This document shows, in pieces, positions 23,270 through 35,568 of a stretch of DNA of 64,000 bases. Positions within the stretch are counted from its first letter, which is position 1. Each line of letters begins with the position of its first letter. The stretch is from Thermothelomyces thermophilus ATCC 42464 (taxonomy: Eukaryota; Ascomycota; Sordariomycetes; Sordariales; Chaetomiaceae): the NCBI RefSeq assembly GCF_000226095.1, contig NC_016473.1, positions 1,798,001 through 1,862,000 on the forward strand. The letters run 5' to 3'. The notes beneath the pieces were generated by a model. It saw only the letters and a list, made by a program, of their open reading frames with translations, searched no databases and had not been told where the DNA came from. The translations under genes and the position numbers were made by a program.

Positions 23270-26200
23270 ATGAGAACGAAAGCAACTCTCCTTACCGGTC
23301 TGCTGTCGCTCGCGGCCCAGACTGGCAGGGCCGATCCGACATGGCCCGCAGCTACCGACCACATGGAGGAGATCGTCTTCCAGCTTCAGGGGTTCAAAGG
23401 GAGCCTGTTCAACGACATCATCACGCCCTGCAACAACGAAGCTGCCGGTCCTGGACGCATCACGGCGAGCGAATGGCTGCGTGTGGGATTCCAGTATGTG
23501 CTGTCTTATTCTTTAGGGTTCCATTTTGTGGGGAGATAGGGGAACGAAGGAAGGATGGGCTGCAGTCAGGCGCAGTTACAAGATTTTTTTTTTTTTTTTT
23601 TTTTTTTTTGTGAGCGCTAACCCTTTGAGCCAGTGACATGGCACCGCACAACCGCTACTTTGGCACAGGTGGACTTGACGGCTCGCTGCAATTCGAGCTG
23701 AACAATGGCGAGAACACGGGCCCCGGCCACCGCACTACGCTCGAGTTCCTTGCCAACTACTTGTCTTCCAGGTCAAGCCTCGCCGACCTGATCGCCGCTG
23801 GAGTATACGCCTCGGTTCGCTCCTGCGGCGGCCCCATAGTTCCCCTGAGACTGGGCCGCAAAGATGCCATCACGGCCGGCAGCGCGGGTGTTCCGCAGCC
23901 CCAGAACTCGGTCGTTACTTTCAGGCAGCAGTTTGACCGGATGGGATTCACCCCCACCGAGATGATCCAGCTGGTCGCCTGCGGCCATACCCTCGGCGCT
24001 GTTCACAGCACCGAGTTTCCTCAGATCGTCCCCGCCAACGTCGGCCAAATTCCCTTCGATACGACCAACGCCACGTTCGACAACAGGGTGGCCACCGAGT
24101 ACGTGTCCGGGAACACCCAGAACCCTCTTGTCGTTGGCGCTTCCATTGGTGTCGGCCGTAATTCGGACTTCAAGGTTTACAACTCGGACCAGAACGTGAC
24201 CATCACCACCCTGACCGATCCTGATGTCTTCCGCGACACCTGCCGGGTCGTGCTCCAGAAAATGATCGATGTTGTTCCCGCCGGTGTCACCCTTACCGAC
24301 CCCATCGCGCCGTATGCCGTCAAGCCGGTCGACATGCAGCTGACCCTGAACTCGGGCGGCACCACCTTCCTCTTGACAGGACACATTCGAGTCCGGACCA
24401 CGGAGCTGCCGGCGAGCTCCATCAAGAACGTTGTCCTCACCTGGAAGGACCGGAACGGCGGGAACGACTGCGGCTCCTCCAGCACTTGCTCCACGACCTC
24501 CACGTTGCAGGGCGTCGCTACCGGATTTGACGACACCTTTGGAGTACGTAGGATGCCCGACTTGGTTTGGCGTGCTTCTTGCTGACCGTCTTAGTTCTTC
24601 CCGATTGAGGCTACCATTCCGGTTGCGTCCGGTATCTCGTCCTTCACTCTCGTCCTGAACCTCAATGACGGTTCGAGCAGGACATACGATAACAATGGCA
24701 ACTCGTACCCCATGTCTGATGCCGTTATCCTGCAGAAGCCACAGAGCTGCCTGCTCCAAGGGCCCGGGGCACTCACTGTCTCTGCTCTTGTTCGTTTTGC
24801 TCTCCTCTTGACGGCAAGTTGTGCAGCGAGTACTGACCAAGATACAGCTCCGCAACGACCTCAGCAACCTCCCAGTTAATCTCGTGGTCTCGTATCTAAC
24901 TCCTCGCAACACCCCCGACGACAACCCAGTTCCGGCCCTGAACGAAGCTACCGTGCAGATGACGAAGGGCGACTGCGTTGGCCCGTACACTTTCTATTCA
25001 GGCAGTTTCACCATTCCCGGCGGGCTTAGCTACAATGCCAGGATCAGCGTAACCGCTGGTTCGAATGTCACCGCCTACACTGATGACTTCAACAAGGCGA
25101 GCGATCTCAGCGGTACTTGCGGCACCTTCACCGGTGGCGCCACCTGTTCCGATGTTACACCACCGAGTACTTCCTCCGTGACATCGTCGACTTCCACGTC
25201 CTCCAGCTCTGCTAGCGTTACCAGCACCACGTCCGGTTCCAGCAGCTCGACCGCCAGCACGACCGCCAGCACTACCGCCTCCCCGACCCCTGCTGTCAAG
25301 CCTACGGTCGGTGGTTACGTTTTTGTCAGTTGCTGGACCGAAGGAACGGGCGTGCGGGCGCTCAGCGGGGCTACTTTCGCCTACGATGAGATGACACTCG
25401 AATCCTGCATGGCCAACTGCACCGGCTTCGATTACTGGGCCACCGAGTACGGCAGGGAATGCTACTGTGGCAATAGCCTCCATCCCAGCAGCAGTGAGGC
25501 CCCGGTTGAGGAGTGCAACATGGTGTGTGGCGGTGATCCGACCGAATTTTGCGGCGCCGGAAACCGCCTCGAGCTGTATTCGACCACCGCCACCCGTACC
25601 ACGTCTGCCACTCCCACCCCGACGGGCACGCTGGCTGTCAAGCCGACTGTGGGCGACTACACCTTTGTCGGATGCCAGACGGAGGCGGCCACCGGCAGAG
25701 CTCTTAGCGGGAAGGAGGTATACGCTGACGACTCGATGACGCTTGAGAAGTGTGCGACGTACTGCGCCGGCTTCACTTACTTCGGCACCGAGTACGGCCG
25801 CGAATGTGAGTGGTGGCCTTGACCCCCCGAGCGCAACGGCCCGCCCCGGACAGAGTGGCTGACATGTTTGCAGGCTTCTGCGGTAACAGCCTCAACGCCG
25901 GCAGCGTTCCGGCTCCCGAGGCCGAGTGCGACATGGTGTGCGCAGGTGACCCGTTCGAGTACTGCGGCGCCGGAAACCGCCTCGAGCTCTACCGACTCTC
26001 GAGCGTATCCTCCACGGCGGGCCCGTCCTCGGAAGGTGAGACGACTTGAATTACCTTTGGCTTGAGCATGAAGAGAACGACACATAAGTCCCTCAACGGA
26101 TTCCTAACCTTCGCTGTTTTCTTGGGGAAAAAAAAAAAAGCCGCCACGACCAGCACAACAACAGGCCCCGCCACCTCGACCACGATTCCCTCGCGGGCCC

Positions 26201-26865
26201 CGACCGTCTCTCCCTTCACCCACGTCGGCTGCTGGACCGAAGGCGCTGGCGTCCGCGCCCTCGCTGCCAAGACGTACGCTTCGGCCGACAACATGACCCT
26301 CGAGAACTGCGCCGCCTTTTGCACCGGCTACAGGTACTTTGGCACCGAGTACGCCGCCGAGTGTTACTGCGGCAATGCCCTCGCCGCGACGTCCTCCAAC
26401 GCCTCGCTCGCCGACTGCTCCATGCCCTGCTCGGGCGACCCGGCCCAGTACTGCGGCGGGCCCAACCGTCTGGAGCTGTACGAAGACCCTACCGTCCCGC
26501 CGGCGCCCACGGCACAGCCGACCCAACCCGCCACCGTCACGGCCACCGCGACCGGCGCGGGCGGCAGCACCACATGGACGTGGCACGGGTGCATGACGGA
26601 GGCGACGGGCGTGCGGGCGCTCGGGAAGGCTAGCACCGCGTCGGACGAGCTGACGCTGGAGGCGTGCGCGGCCTTTTGCGAGGGCCACGCTTTCTTCGGG
26701 GCCGAGTACGGGCGGGAGTGCTACTGTGGCGATGAGTTCGCCGAGGGTGCCGTCGAGGCGCCCGAGCAGGCGGACTGCTCGATGCCGTGCGCCGGAGACG
26801 CGACCCAGCTGTGCGGCGACGGCAACCGGCTGAGCGTGTACGCCAAGGCGGAGCCGGCAGCGTGA
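23270..26865 (+). CDS. Secreted heme peroxidase with four C-terminal WSC domains
   Basis: Six exons (23270-23493, 23634-24543, 24595-24789, 24848-25805, 25874-26035, 26141-26865) give 1057 residues with all phases consistent. Residues 1-21 form a signal peptide. A plant-type peroxidase domain covers about 45-260. The distal motif is LRVGFHDMAPHN (Arg71, His75, split by intron 1), the proximal motif QLVACGHTLGAVHS (His193). Heme ligands are therefore kept, so peroxide-dependent oxidation is plausible; the substrate is unknown. About 290-560 is a beta-rich linker region, then a Ser/Thr-rich stalk (about 560-597), a likely O-glycosylation zone. WSC domains lie at about 600-690, 713-805, 841-925 and 961-1050, each with the pattern CWTEG..ALSG..YCGN..C..GNRLELY. 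WSC domains bind cell-wall glycans. Intron 1 has a 26-T run; the intron 5 acceptor directly follows an A run. A GC donor at 24814 would also keep frame in intron 3, but the GT donor at 24790 gives a better sequence. Confidence 0.9.
23584..23609. repeat. 26-T homopolymer in intron 1 of the peroxidase-WSC gene
   Basis: An uninterrupted T run 24 bp before the acceptor of intron 1. A CTAAC branch-like site follows it at 23617-23621. It could serve as an extreme polypyrimidine tract, although it lies upstream of the branch site. Confidence 0.95.
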
Positions 26866-29800
26866 GCGGTCCGTTCGGACCTGGTTCTTTGTATATCGTC
26901 GCCGAACACGCGTCTTCTTGTATGTACACACACACTGGGGCGGCTTACTATAGTGAGACAAGGAGTGGAGAGTATTGCGAGCGTCTGTGGTACAATACAT
27001 GCGCGGCATGTTGGGGAGGTGGGTAATACATAATACGGATACAGGACAAGATGCCACTGGTGGGAAAGCATTTTGTTTCCTCGTACGGATACGGACGGTT
27101 AACTACTACAGCAGCTGTCTATGCGACACGACCTGCATGGGAAGCAAGAGTCTCATGAGGTCTGGGCGACGTCGTGTTCTCTTCATTCATTTTCAAATTT
27201 CTTCTTCCCCGCTTGGTTGAAACCACTCTCCCGCCTCCAAACCAAAACTTTTTTTCTTTTCCTTCACTGGGTGTTGGCTGCCAGTGGTCGAGACACTGGG
27301 GCATGTGAACGGAGGCCCTAGTGTGAGGGCCTGAAAGTGGGGATTTTCAATCTCCGGGCTCTGGGCCGGAGAGGAAACGAGACGGAGGATGACCGTACTG
27401 TGTGTGTATGATCACACTCAGGGATAACCATGACAGCACGAGCAACTCCAGAATCACGGGCTCAGCTTGAAACGAAGTCAAGCAGAGAATGTCAGCAGTA
27501 CTTGGACAATGAGGAATGTACAGTACGGAATACAAGGTTGACGTGGAATTGCCACTAGTCCCTAACTAGCGTTTACTTGAACATACGCCTTGCGGGGTCT
27601 CGATTCTTCATAGGCCGCGCCGTGACTGCACTTACACTAGAACGCAGAGCACATCAGTCCCCAACAAGCCCACAAAAACCTAGCTTCAACCTGGAGCCGC
27701 CAGTTTCGGTCGAGATCGGGGCTTACACTACTGCGTACACTAGACCTGCGGGGAACCGAAGCCCCTCAATGTCTCCATCCGCCAAGTTTTTCTGGGGAGG
27801 GGGGCCAAGCCTCTCAAAAGGCAGGTTCCCTGAAACATTCGAATCCACGCACCGGGGCCCCGGATTTTACCGCAACTGGACGGCCAGCTCGATGGTGGAA
27901 CCTCGAATGCGTTTTCTGTGTCTTTGTACTTCAAGTTGGTGTAAAGATACCTACATACACACTCTACGCTCCTCTGGCGTAATTGGATAGCCCGTGCTTC
28001 CCTTCAGCGTGCTGTGCTTCGATCGAAAGATCAGGGAGGAAGGAACCGCAGCACTCGTGCCTTATCAGGAACTGCGAAAGACCCACCGTCCTGCTATGAT
28101 TCGATGAGAGTCCCTTCCTCAGGAATGGCCTTGGCGGCTGGTGGTACGAGGAAGGTGCGGAGTACTTTCCGTATTACATAGTATACTGCGCACAAACACG
28201 CTATTTCTTCATGAACTTGCGATAGGGCAGAAGAGCGGGGAGGCGTGTAATGGGGAATAATCCTCCGTCGAGAACGAATGAAGCTAGAATGAAAAAGAAA
28301 AACAAAGACGAAGAAAAAAAATCGAACTGTCATCGCACGCCAAGGGCGGAAACGCTGACGGCAACTGTTGTATGTACTGTACCTACATACTGCTAAGCGA
28401 GGCCTTAGCGTGATCAAGAACCCTTACGGAGGAGGCCAAGCAGCCGCACGATAGTATTGGCCCTCCTCTCTTTGATCTCCTTGGGACAAATATTGCGAGT
28501 AGCGTACGCACCTATGTACACACACAGTGTACTGCGTGACGGCCCCGTGGATACCCGCGTGACAGCCAGAGACTTCACCGGGGGGTGTCTGTCACCTTTG
28601 ATCACACACCTTCGCACTTGGCGTACATACCTCACACCCCTCTTAGTTGGGGGATGTGGTAATGCTTGCTGATGACGACAACCGTTAAAGCCACCAGCTG
28701 TTCTAGATATGCAAGTGTTCGCTGCCCTTCCATCCAACCCCTTCCGACCACGAGAAAGTCGGGCAGTCAAGCTCGACGACTGAATTGTAACTCTTCAGAG
28801 CTTGACCGGTGAATCACGAAATCACCACAGATAGTCGACACTCACCACTCTGGTGTACCTTTGGACAATGTATGTACCCCGTATTGTAGCTTGCCCCGTA
28901 CTTTTCGAACGCTTTCCACTAGCATGCTGCCTAGATCCCGTTCATATCCGCACCTACGCAGTACATACAGAAACAAACAAACCCAGTACCGATTACATGC
29001 AGCTTCAGCTCTTAACGCCGGGCTGACCAATCCAATCGCTCCCGAGCCGACCTTACCGACCCAGCCTGGACTCCCGACTCCGACGGCCGGGAAAGGACGG
29101 AGCGCCCACTGCTGGCCTAGTCCTCCACTAATGCACTCCGTATGTAGTATGCGGGGCCAGTCCTACTAGTGTCCGCTAATGTACATCCCAAGCTGGAGCC
29201 AATCGCGAGCGCAACCGCTCCTTGGAATTGGGATAGGCGGGGGAGGCGGCGGTGTGTTGGTGGGCTTGGAGAGTATCAAGAATGAACCTAGGAGGGCCTG
29301 CTCTGTATACAATTGGTGTAAAGACTTGAGCATATCAAAGAAATTTGATTGTGGGCACGGAGGTATGTATTGTCCCTTTTACAGTGGGCAACCAGAAACG
29401 GCAGATCCCGTTATTATCTGGGGAAAAGGCGCAAGCACAAACCCAACAGGGCCTGATTCTTGGTAACTACAGATAGATACGACTACAACAACGGCTGCTC
29501 GGGACCAATTTCATGATCCCGTCTTCACGTCTCCCGTGCTGTGTGCCTGGCCGTATACGGACACAGAACAAATCAGAACAAACCAAACAGCGGGGATTGG
29601 CAATTATCGGCGAGCAATGTGGAATGCGCGTCGTCTTTGCGGAGCTGCGGCCGGCACTGAAGGGGGAAGGTGGGGGGGTGGGAAGTGGGGACTTGAGTTG
29701 GAGCTTGTCGAGGCTTTCATAGACTATGTAAGCAGCCCCACTCAACGCCAAGGCGACTCTTTAGAATGCTCGTGAATGACTCGAAAACGCGAAGAGGTTT

Positions 29801-32177
29801 GACTCGTCGCGACACGAGCGGCTTTTGTTCACATGACCAAGGACGCAAGGACCGGTAAGAATACATATGCTAGGCGTAGTAGAATAACCAGTATCCTCTC
29901 TGTCTGTTAAAGAATGGCTTCAAGAGATGGGGCAGTCGAGGGGTGCGCTCAAATTTGCCAGTTCCGTGCTATCACCGCTCGGGCCAGAGAGCAACGCCGG
30001 AGAAAAATACAACCAGGACGGCCAGGGTTCGGGGAACTCCCCCCGACGAAAAACGTCCAGGGTACGGAGTACTCGAGTTCTTCATGCATGTACTGTGCAC
30101 GTACCAACCCCGATCGATCATCGACTTCAGCTCCGAGTCTTGCCGACCTCCCTTCCCGGTTTGGCAATTTCGCAGCAGTCGTGTTGCAGCGTCGGCCATT
30201 GACGCCGCGTTGCTCCTTGGTAAGTCAACCAGCAATCCTGAGGAAGAGTTTCTGAGGAGGTAAGTCGCAACTCTCTTGAGGTCGGGACCAACTGCGGCCC
30301 AACGGGCGGGCAGCGGGAAGGATGAGGTTTGTTGCACGGCGGGCAGAGAGCTCTTGCAGAGTTCGGGCCAACGGCCGGGCTGTGATTCGCCCCTTTCGCC
30401 CTTTCGCCTCAACACGCAAGCACACGACCGTTTCACCGACATCACCTGCCGAGCCTGCGCCTTTTGAATCCCTACGCCCTGGGAGATGCGGGTATGCGCG
30501 CTTTTTTCCCTCTCTTCTAGAAATGCAATCTGTAATCAATTGGCCCCTCCCCGGGTGACGGGACAACGTCTGCTAACTACCTGCTGGCTTGTCTCGCTCA
30601 GTTGCTCTCCCTCTCTACAGACCTTGAAATGAAGGTTTTGTTTGGTCCGTTTTTGGCTGACATGTGCCTTGTTGATCGCCCGGCACCGAACACGGGGCAA
30701 CGTACACGGGAGTCCTGATCAAATGCTTTTGCCCCGTTTCCGCCCATCCTACACAAGAAGGTGGCCGACCGGGCTCCTCTCGTCCAAAAGATGGACATCC
30801 AAAGACCGGAGCAAGTGTCCTGGCCGATCCTCGCCTCCGCTGCGCAACCCCTGGCTCCTTAAGAGCTGGCGAACTGGGCCCGGGTCGCGACAGCGGGAGT
30901 TCACACGTGTGGTCGCGGCTCGGCGATGAGGCGAGGGGCGCTGATTGGCTTCTCCACACGCCGCTTGGCAGAATGAGGCATGGAGCGCTTCTTCCCCACA
31001 GCGAGGACGGTTCTGCGGGGCTCGCGAGGAATGACAGCGTTAGCGTTTACTATGGGGGGAGAAAGTTGTTCACTTGGCTTTGTGCTTGCCCCAATCACAA
31101 GACGGGAGGAAATGAGCCAGTTATTTTTGTTGTTTTTTTGTGCGGGCCTGCGCTGCCCGCATTGTGCAATGGGGGCCCGTGCCCGAGCCAGGGGTCGGAT
31201 GAAAGGCTCGATTCGTCTCTTGCGCCTTGCTGGCTGACAATCCTGAATTCCCTCGTGATGCATGCGAGGGCCTCTTGGCGGGGCATGGTGCGTGTAACTG
31301 TGCAAGGGCTAAGTAGCCTCAACCAAAGTTGATGTGGTGTATCTACGTTATTCCTACCTACCAAGTCGCTAGGTACACAGTAGATACCTTAGGTGCTTAC
31401 CGCAGTTCCTTTAGGGCCAATTGGGGCTCGAGCGCCCTCTCGTCATCATCGCAATCGTCCCTGACATCGGCGGAGGGGCCAGGAGAGCAAAGACGGAGAC
31501 TCACAGGTCATGACGAAGGTCACTGCGTGTTTCAAGTAGCGTGTATCTCTCGCCGGCGAGCCCCAGTCTGCTTGCCACCAAGGAGAGCCGTTTACCGCTG
31601 TCGACCAGCTCGTTGCTGTTTTGTGGGTGGCCTACTATGGTAGGCCCAAGGTACCCACGCTTCCCCAAACAGGACATCCATGTCCCCAGACTTGGCCATC
31701 GAGGTGTCGCTATCGCCCCCAGGGCTCCATCCTAACGCTGCGGGTACGTATCGCGTTCGCGAGGCCTGTGACTGTCCCGTCTGGGGAATTTGCCATGGCT
31801 CGATATAATGCTGGGTCCCCCCTCCCCTTTCCTCCCCACCAAGGGACTCATGCCAATCGTCTTACTACCAAATACAAACCGAGTCCCCTGTGACACCTTG
31901 AGGTCTTTCCCACTGCTTGTTCTCCTTTGCATCGTCGAAAGCAAAGTAAAGGTCCTCACGAACTTGGCATTGGACACCCACGGATACACGTCAAGCACGC
32001 TTTGGAGCCGCTTCACATAGGAACCTACCCACATACCCGCAACCACCCACCCGTCGACTCCGCTCGAAGCTCTCGCCGCAAGATCCGGGTTCAAATCTTC
32101 GACAGGACGGCATCGCTAGGCCGCGGCCGCAGTTTCGAGACCAATTCTATGTTCGTCGACCTACGAGCACGCCCATA
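26866..32177. other. 5.3-kb spacer upstream of the Far-type regulator
   Basis: No supportable gene. The left part holds the 3' region of the peroxidase-WSC gene. The right part must hold the promoter and leader of the Zn2Cys6 gene. Short GTAC-rich motifs, one TACGGAGTA copy (30063-30071) and a TACCTTAGGTGC motif near 31385 are present. Open frames here are short, overlap on both strands and have no recognisable domains. Confidence 0.6.
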
Positions 32178-35100
32178 ATGTCTGACCACGGGGATTCACC
32201 GTCACCACGGTCGTCCTCGGGCCCAGCGGGCTCCGTGTCACCACCCCCGGCGCCTGCTACGGCACCAACCTCAACGGCAAGCACTGAGACGGCAGCCTCG
32301 CCCAAGAAGCGCATGTCAGGATCGACAGAAGGCAAAGTCACGAAACGGCGGGCGGCCCGGGCCTGCGTATCGTGTAGGGCCCGCAAGGTACGCTGCGATG
32401 TGGTTGAGGGTGCGCCCTGCGGCAATTGCCGCTGGGACGACGTGGAATGTATTGTCCAGGAGAGCCGCAGGCGAAAGTAAGTTTGATCTTCCGGGTCTCC
32501 AATTGGTGCTTCCCCGAAACCAGCAACAGCAATTCTCGTTTGCCCACGTTTTTGTTTGACTCGGCCGGGGGAAGAGGAAGAATCTACGACATGTTTTCTT
32601 GCTTTCCTTCTTCTATTCTTTCTTGTTCTACGTTCTCTCCTTCCGTGTGTCAAATTGCGTCATTTTGGGATGCAAAAAGGGCACAACACACAACGAGAAG
32701 CAAGAACAGGCCTGGCTGACCACAGGCGCCCCTGCCCGTTTCGCTCTTTCCAGAAAGAATCTCCCATACAACTGCGGCCCGGCAGCAGTGGGGGCGCGTG
32801 CTGGAACTGCCGAGGCACTTCGCACGAAGAGCATTGGCGCCGCTCCCCCGGTCATCACCGCCAATCTCACGAAGCCAGCATTTGCTCCGAACGGGTCCTT
32901 CTCTCTCCCCCTGAATGGGGTCGACGGTGGACAGGCGGCCGGCGGTCTGCTCTGTAAGTTGTTCAGGTCTTGGGGCTCCCCCAGTTTCCGCCGCAATCCT
33001 GCAATGTCGCATCCCTTCCCCGCCCCATGTTTCTCCGGCGTGACCCACCAGAACCCAAGAATCACATGTCAGAGGAGAGTCGTGGCACAAGACGAGCAGG
33101 AGGAAGGACAGACAACGAGAACAAAGATGGCCGAGAAAAAAATTCATTGGCTTGTGATTCGAAACATGTTGCGCTGACATCTGACATCTGATAGACCAAC
33201 AGACCCCTGGCGGGTTCGGCACCCCGGGGTCCGCGGCGGCATCGGCGGCCCTGACGGGGTTTCCTCCGGTGGCCCCGGGAATTGCGGCCTCTCCAGCGCT
33301 GCTGCACCCTCTCCTCAGGACTGCCTTCGAGCAGGCCAGCGAATGGCCGGCCTTCATCAAGCCCTTCCCGGACCGCGTGCTTGCGGAGGACCGGCAGTAT
33401 CTGGCTCAGAAGCAGGTCTTCTCGCTGCCGTCCCTTCCTCTGCAAAACGCCCTAATTGCGGCTTTCATCGAGTATGTGTATCCGTACATGCCGCTCCTGG
33501 AGCTCCATGATTTTCTCAGGGTGGTCAACGACCGGTCCGGCGCCTCGGGCAAGATCAGCCTGTTCTTGTACCATGCTGTCATGTTCTCCGCAACAGCTTT
33601 TGTGGACGAGACTCTGCTGAAGGATGCCGGTTACGCGAGCCGGAGGGACGCAAGGAGGGCCTTTTTCTCCAGGACAAGGGTAAGTGGTAGCATGATAGCT
33701 GGGAGAGACACTAAACGGAGTCGGCCGTGTTGACAAGACGTTAGCTCCTCTACGACTTCGACTACGAGACGGATCGCCTGATCTTGGTCCAGGGCTTGCT
33801 GCTCATGACGTACTGGTACGAGACGCCGGATGACCAGAAAGACACCTGGCACTGGATGGGCGTGGCCATTTCGCTGGCCCACACCATCGGCCTCCACCGC
33901 GACCCGGCCAAGACGCCCATGATCCCGCGGAAGCAGAAGCTGTGGAAGCGCGTTTGGTGGTCCTGCCTCATGCGGGACCGCCTGGTCGCGCTCGGCATGC
34001 GCCGTCCGACCCGGATCAAGAGCGAAGATTTCGACGTGCCCCCGTTGAACGAGGATGATTTCGATATCGACCCCCTTCCGGCGGAGAACACCCTGCTGGG
34101 GCCTGAGTGCGCCCTGATCCGCGACGTCGGAATGCAACGCGAGCTCGCCGTCATGTGCATCGAGAAGGCCAAGCTGTGCATGCTCATCGGCGACATGCTC
34201 AGGGTGCAATACTCGGTCCTCAGTCGCAGCGGCGTGCGGCCCGAGCACACCATCAACAGCACCCACATGTTGCTCCCTAACAAGAATCCCGAGAACATGC
34301 AAGAAGTCGAAAAGGTCGACCAGAACCTGCGGGACTGGTTCGCCGGCCTGCCTGAGCCTTGCCGGTACCGCCCGCTCGATTCCGTCACCATCACCGATGC
34401 CAACAAGGTCATCGCCGTGCAGCGCAACCTCCTCCACATGATCTACCACACCACCGTCTCGGCCCTGCACCGCCCGCTCTTCCTTCCGGCCTCGCCCACC
34501 GAAGGGCCCCGGACCCCGGTCGAAGTGCAGGAAACGGCCCGGAAGCGCGTGCGCGAGGCGGCCGAGCATATCACTCGCATGGCCGCCGAGATGCGCCAGC
34601 ACAGCCTCGACCGGTTCCTGCCGACGACCGGCGTGACCGTCATCCTGCCGGCCATGATTGTGCACATGCTCGACACCAAGAGCCTCGACCCGGACACCCG
34701 CGCCAATGCCGTGCGGGGCCTGAAGGAGTGTCTCGTGGTGATGACCAACCTGCGGAACATCTATGCAGCGGCAGATTTCGCGACCGGATTCCTGGATGCG
34801 TTGCTGCGGAAGGGTATGCTGGGCCAGGCCCCCCAACCTCAACCGCCGCAGCCGACACCGCCGTTGGTGGCCATGCCGGGAGCGCGGCCGGGCAAGATAC
34901 TCAACCGCGTCCTGGCGCCGGCGCTGAATCTCGTCCCCGAGCGCCCGTCGACGCCGCCCCCGGAGAACGTGTTTCTCAATCTGAGGACGGCCAGCAACAA
35001 CAATAACGCTAATAATAACAATAACGGCACCACCGCCAGCAGCCTCTTCCCCCCGCAGAGCCATCACGGCCCCATCGCCACGACACAAGCCTTTATGCCC

Positions 35101-35568
35101 AACGTATCAGATGACGCCGGCGACCCGTCCGCCCTCGCTGCCGCCGTCGGCGCGACCACGCCGCCGCATACCGACAGCGAAGATGTAGACATGGACGTGG
35201 ACGTGTCCATGGCGGATGAGGTCATGGGCAACGGCGGCAGTAGTAGCAGCAACGGCGGCACCGGGCTCGACTTTACCGCCGGCACTCCTGCTGGTCTGGG
35301 AGGTACGAGTGGCGACAGCACCGCGCCCGGCCTGTTGGCTGGTGCGGGCGCCGGTGCGGGGGCGGGCGCGGGGGGCAACAACTTTGATTTTGACCAGTGG
35401 CTGCAGTTCCCTGCCGAGGGCGGGCTCAGCACCTCGGACGACTCGTTCATGGGAGGCATGTTTTCGGCCGGGCCCGGGGATCACCCTCATCAGGCCGGGT
35501 TGGAGATGGGCGGTGGCGAGGGGGCCATCGAGCAGTGGATGAGCTTGCCCGAGGGGATTAGCCACTAA
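32178..35568 (+). CDS. Zn2Cys6 transcription factor, CTF1/FarA-FarB type
   Basis: A binuclear zinc-cluster activator of the cutinase-transcription-factor/Far family. Known members bind CCTCGG and switch on lipase, cutinase and fatty-acid beta-oxidation genes. Exons 32178-32476, 32754-32953, 33195-33679 and 33745-35568 give 935 residues. The zinc cluster has Cys63, 66, 73, 81, 84 and 91 (RACVSCRARKVRCDVVEG / APCGNCRWDDVEC), followed by QESRRRKKNL across intron 1, the family signature I recognise. The fungal middle homology region covers about residues 240-560, with LLLMTYWYETP, WHWMGVAISLAHTIGLHRDP and KRVWWSCLMRDRLVALGMRRP. The C-terminal third is low complexity (poly-Asn, Gly/Ser, Ala/Gly) and acidic around DVDMDVDVSMADE, as expected for an activation region. 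FarA versus FarB cannot be decided by eye. A lipase gene lies one gene downstream. Confidence 0.9.

Noticed and set aside
23773-24990. 405-codon antisense frame under the peroxidase-WSC gene
   Set aside because: It is the mirror of GC-rich coding exons, Gly/Val/Arg-rich with no domain, and it ignores the clear introns of the sense gene.
32081-32110. GGTTCAAATC word resembling a tRNA T-arm
   Set aside because: The flanking bases do not form a T-stem, and no acceptor, D-arm or anticodon arm could be drawn around it.
33631-35088. 485-codon antisense frame under the Zn2Cys6 gene
   Set aside because: Shadow of the long fourth exon; composition is dominated by His/Arg/Gly/Val as expected from reverse-frame reading of GC-rich codons.
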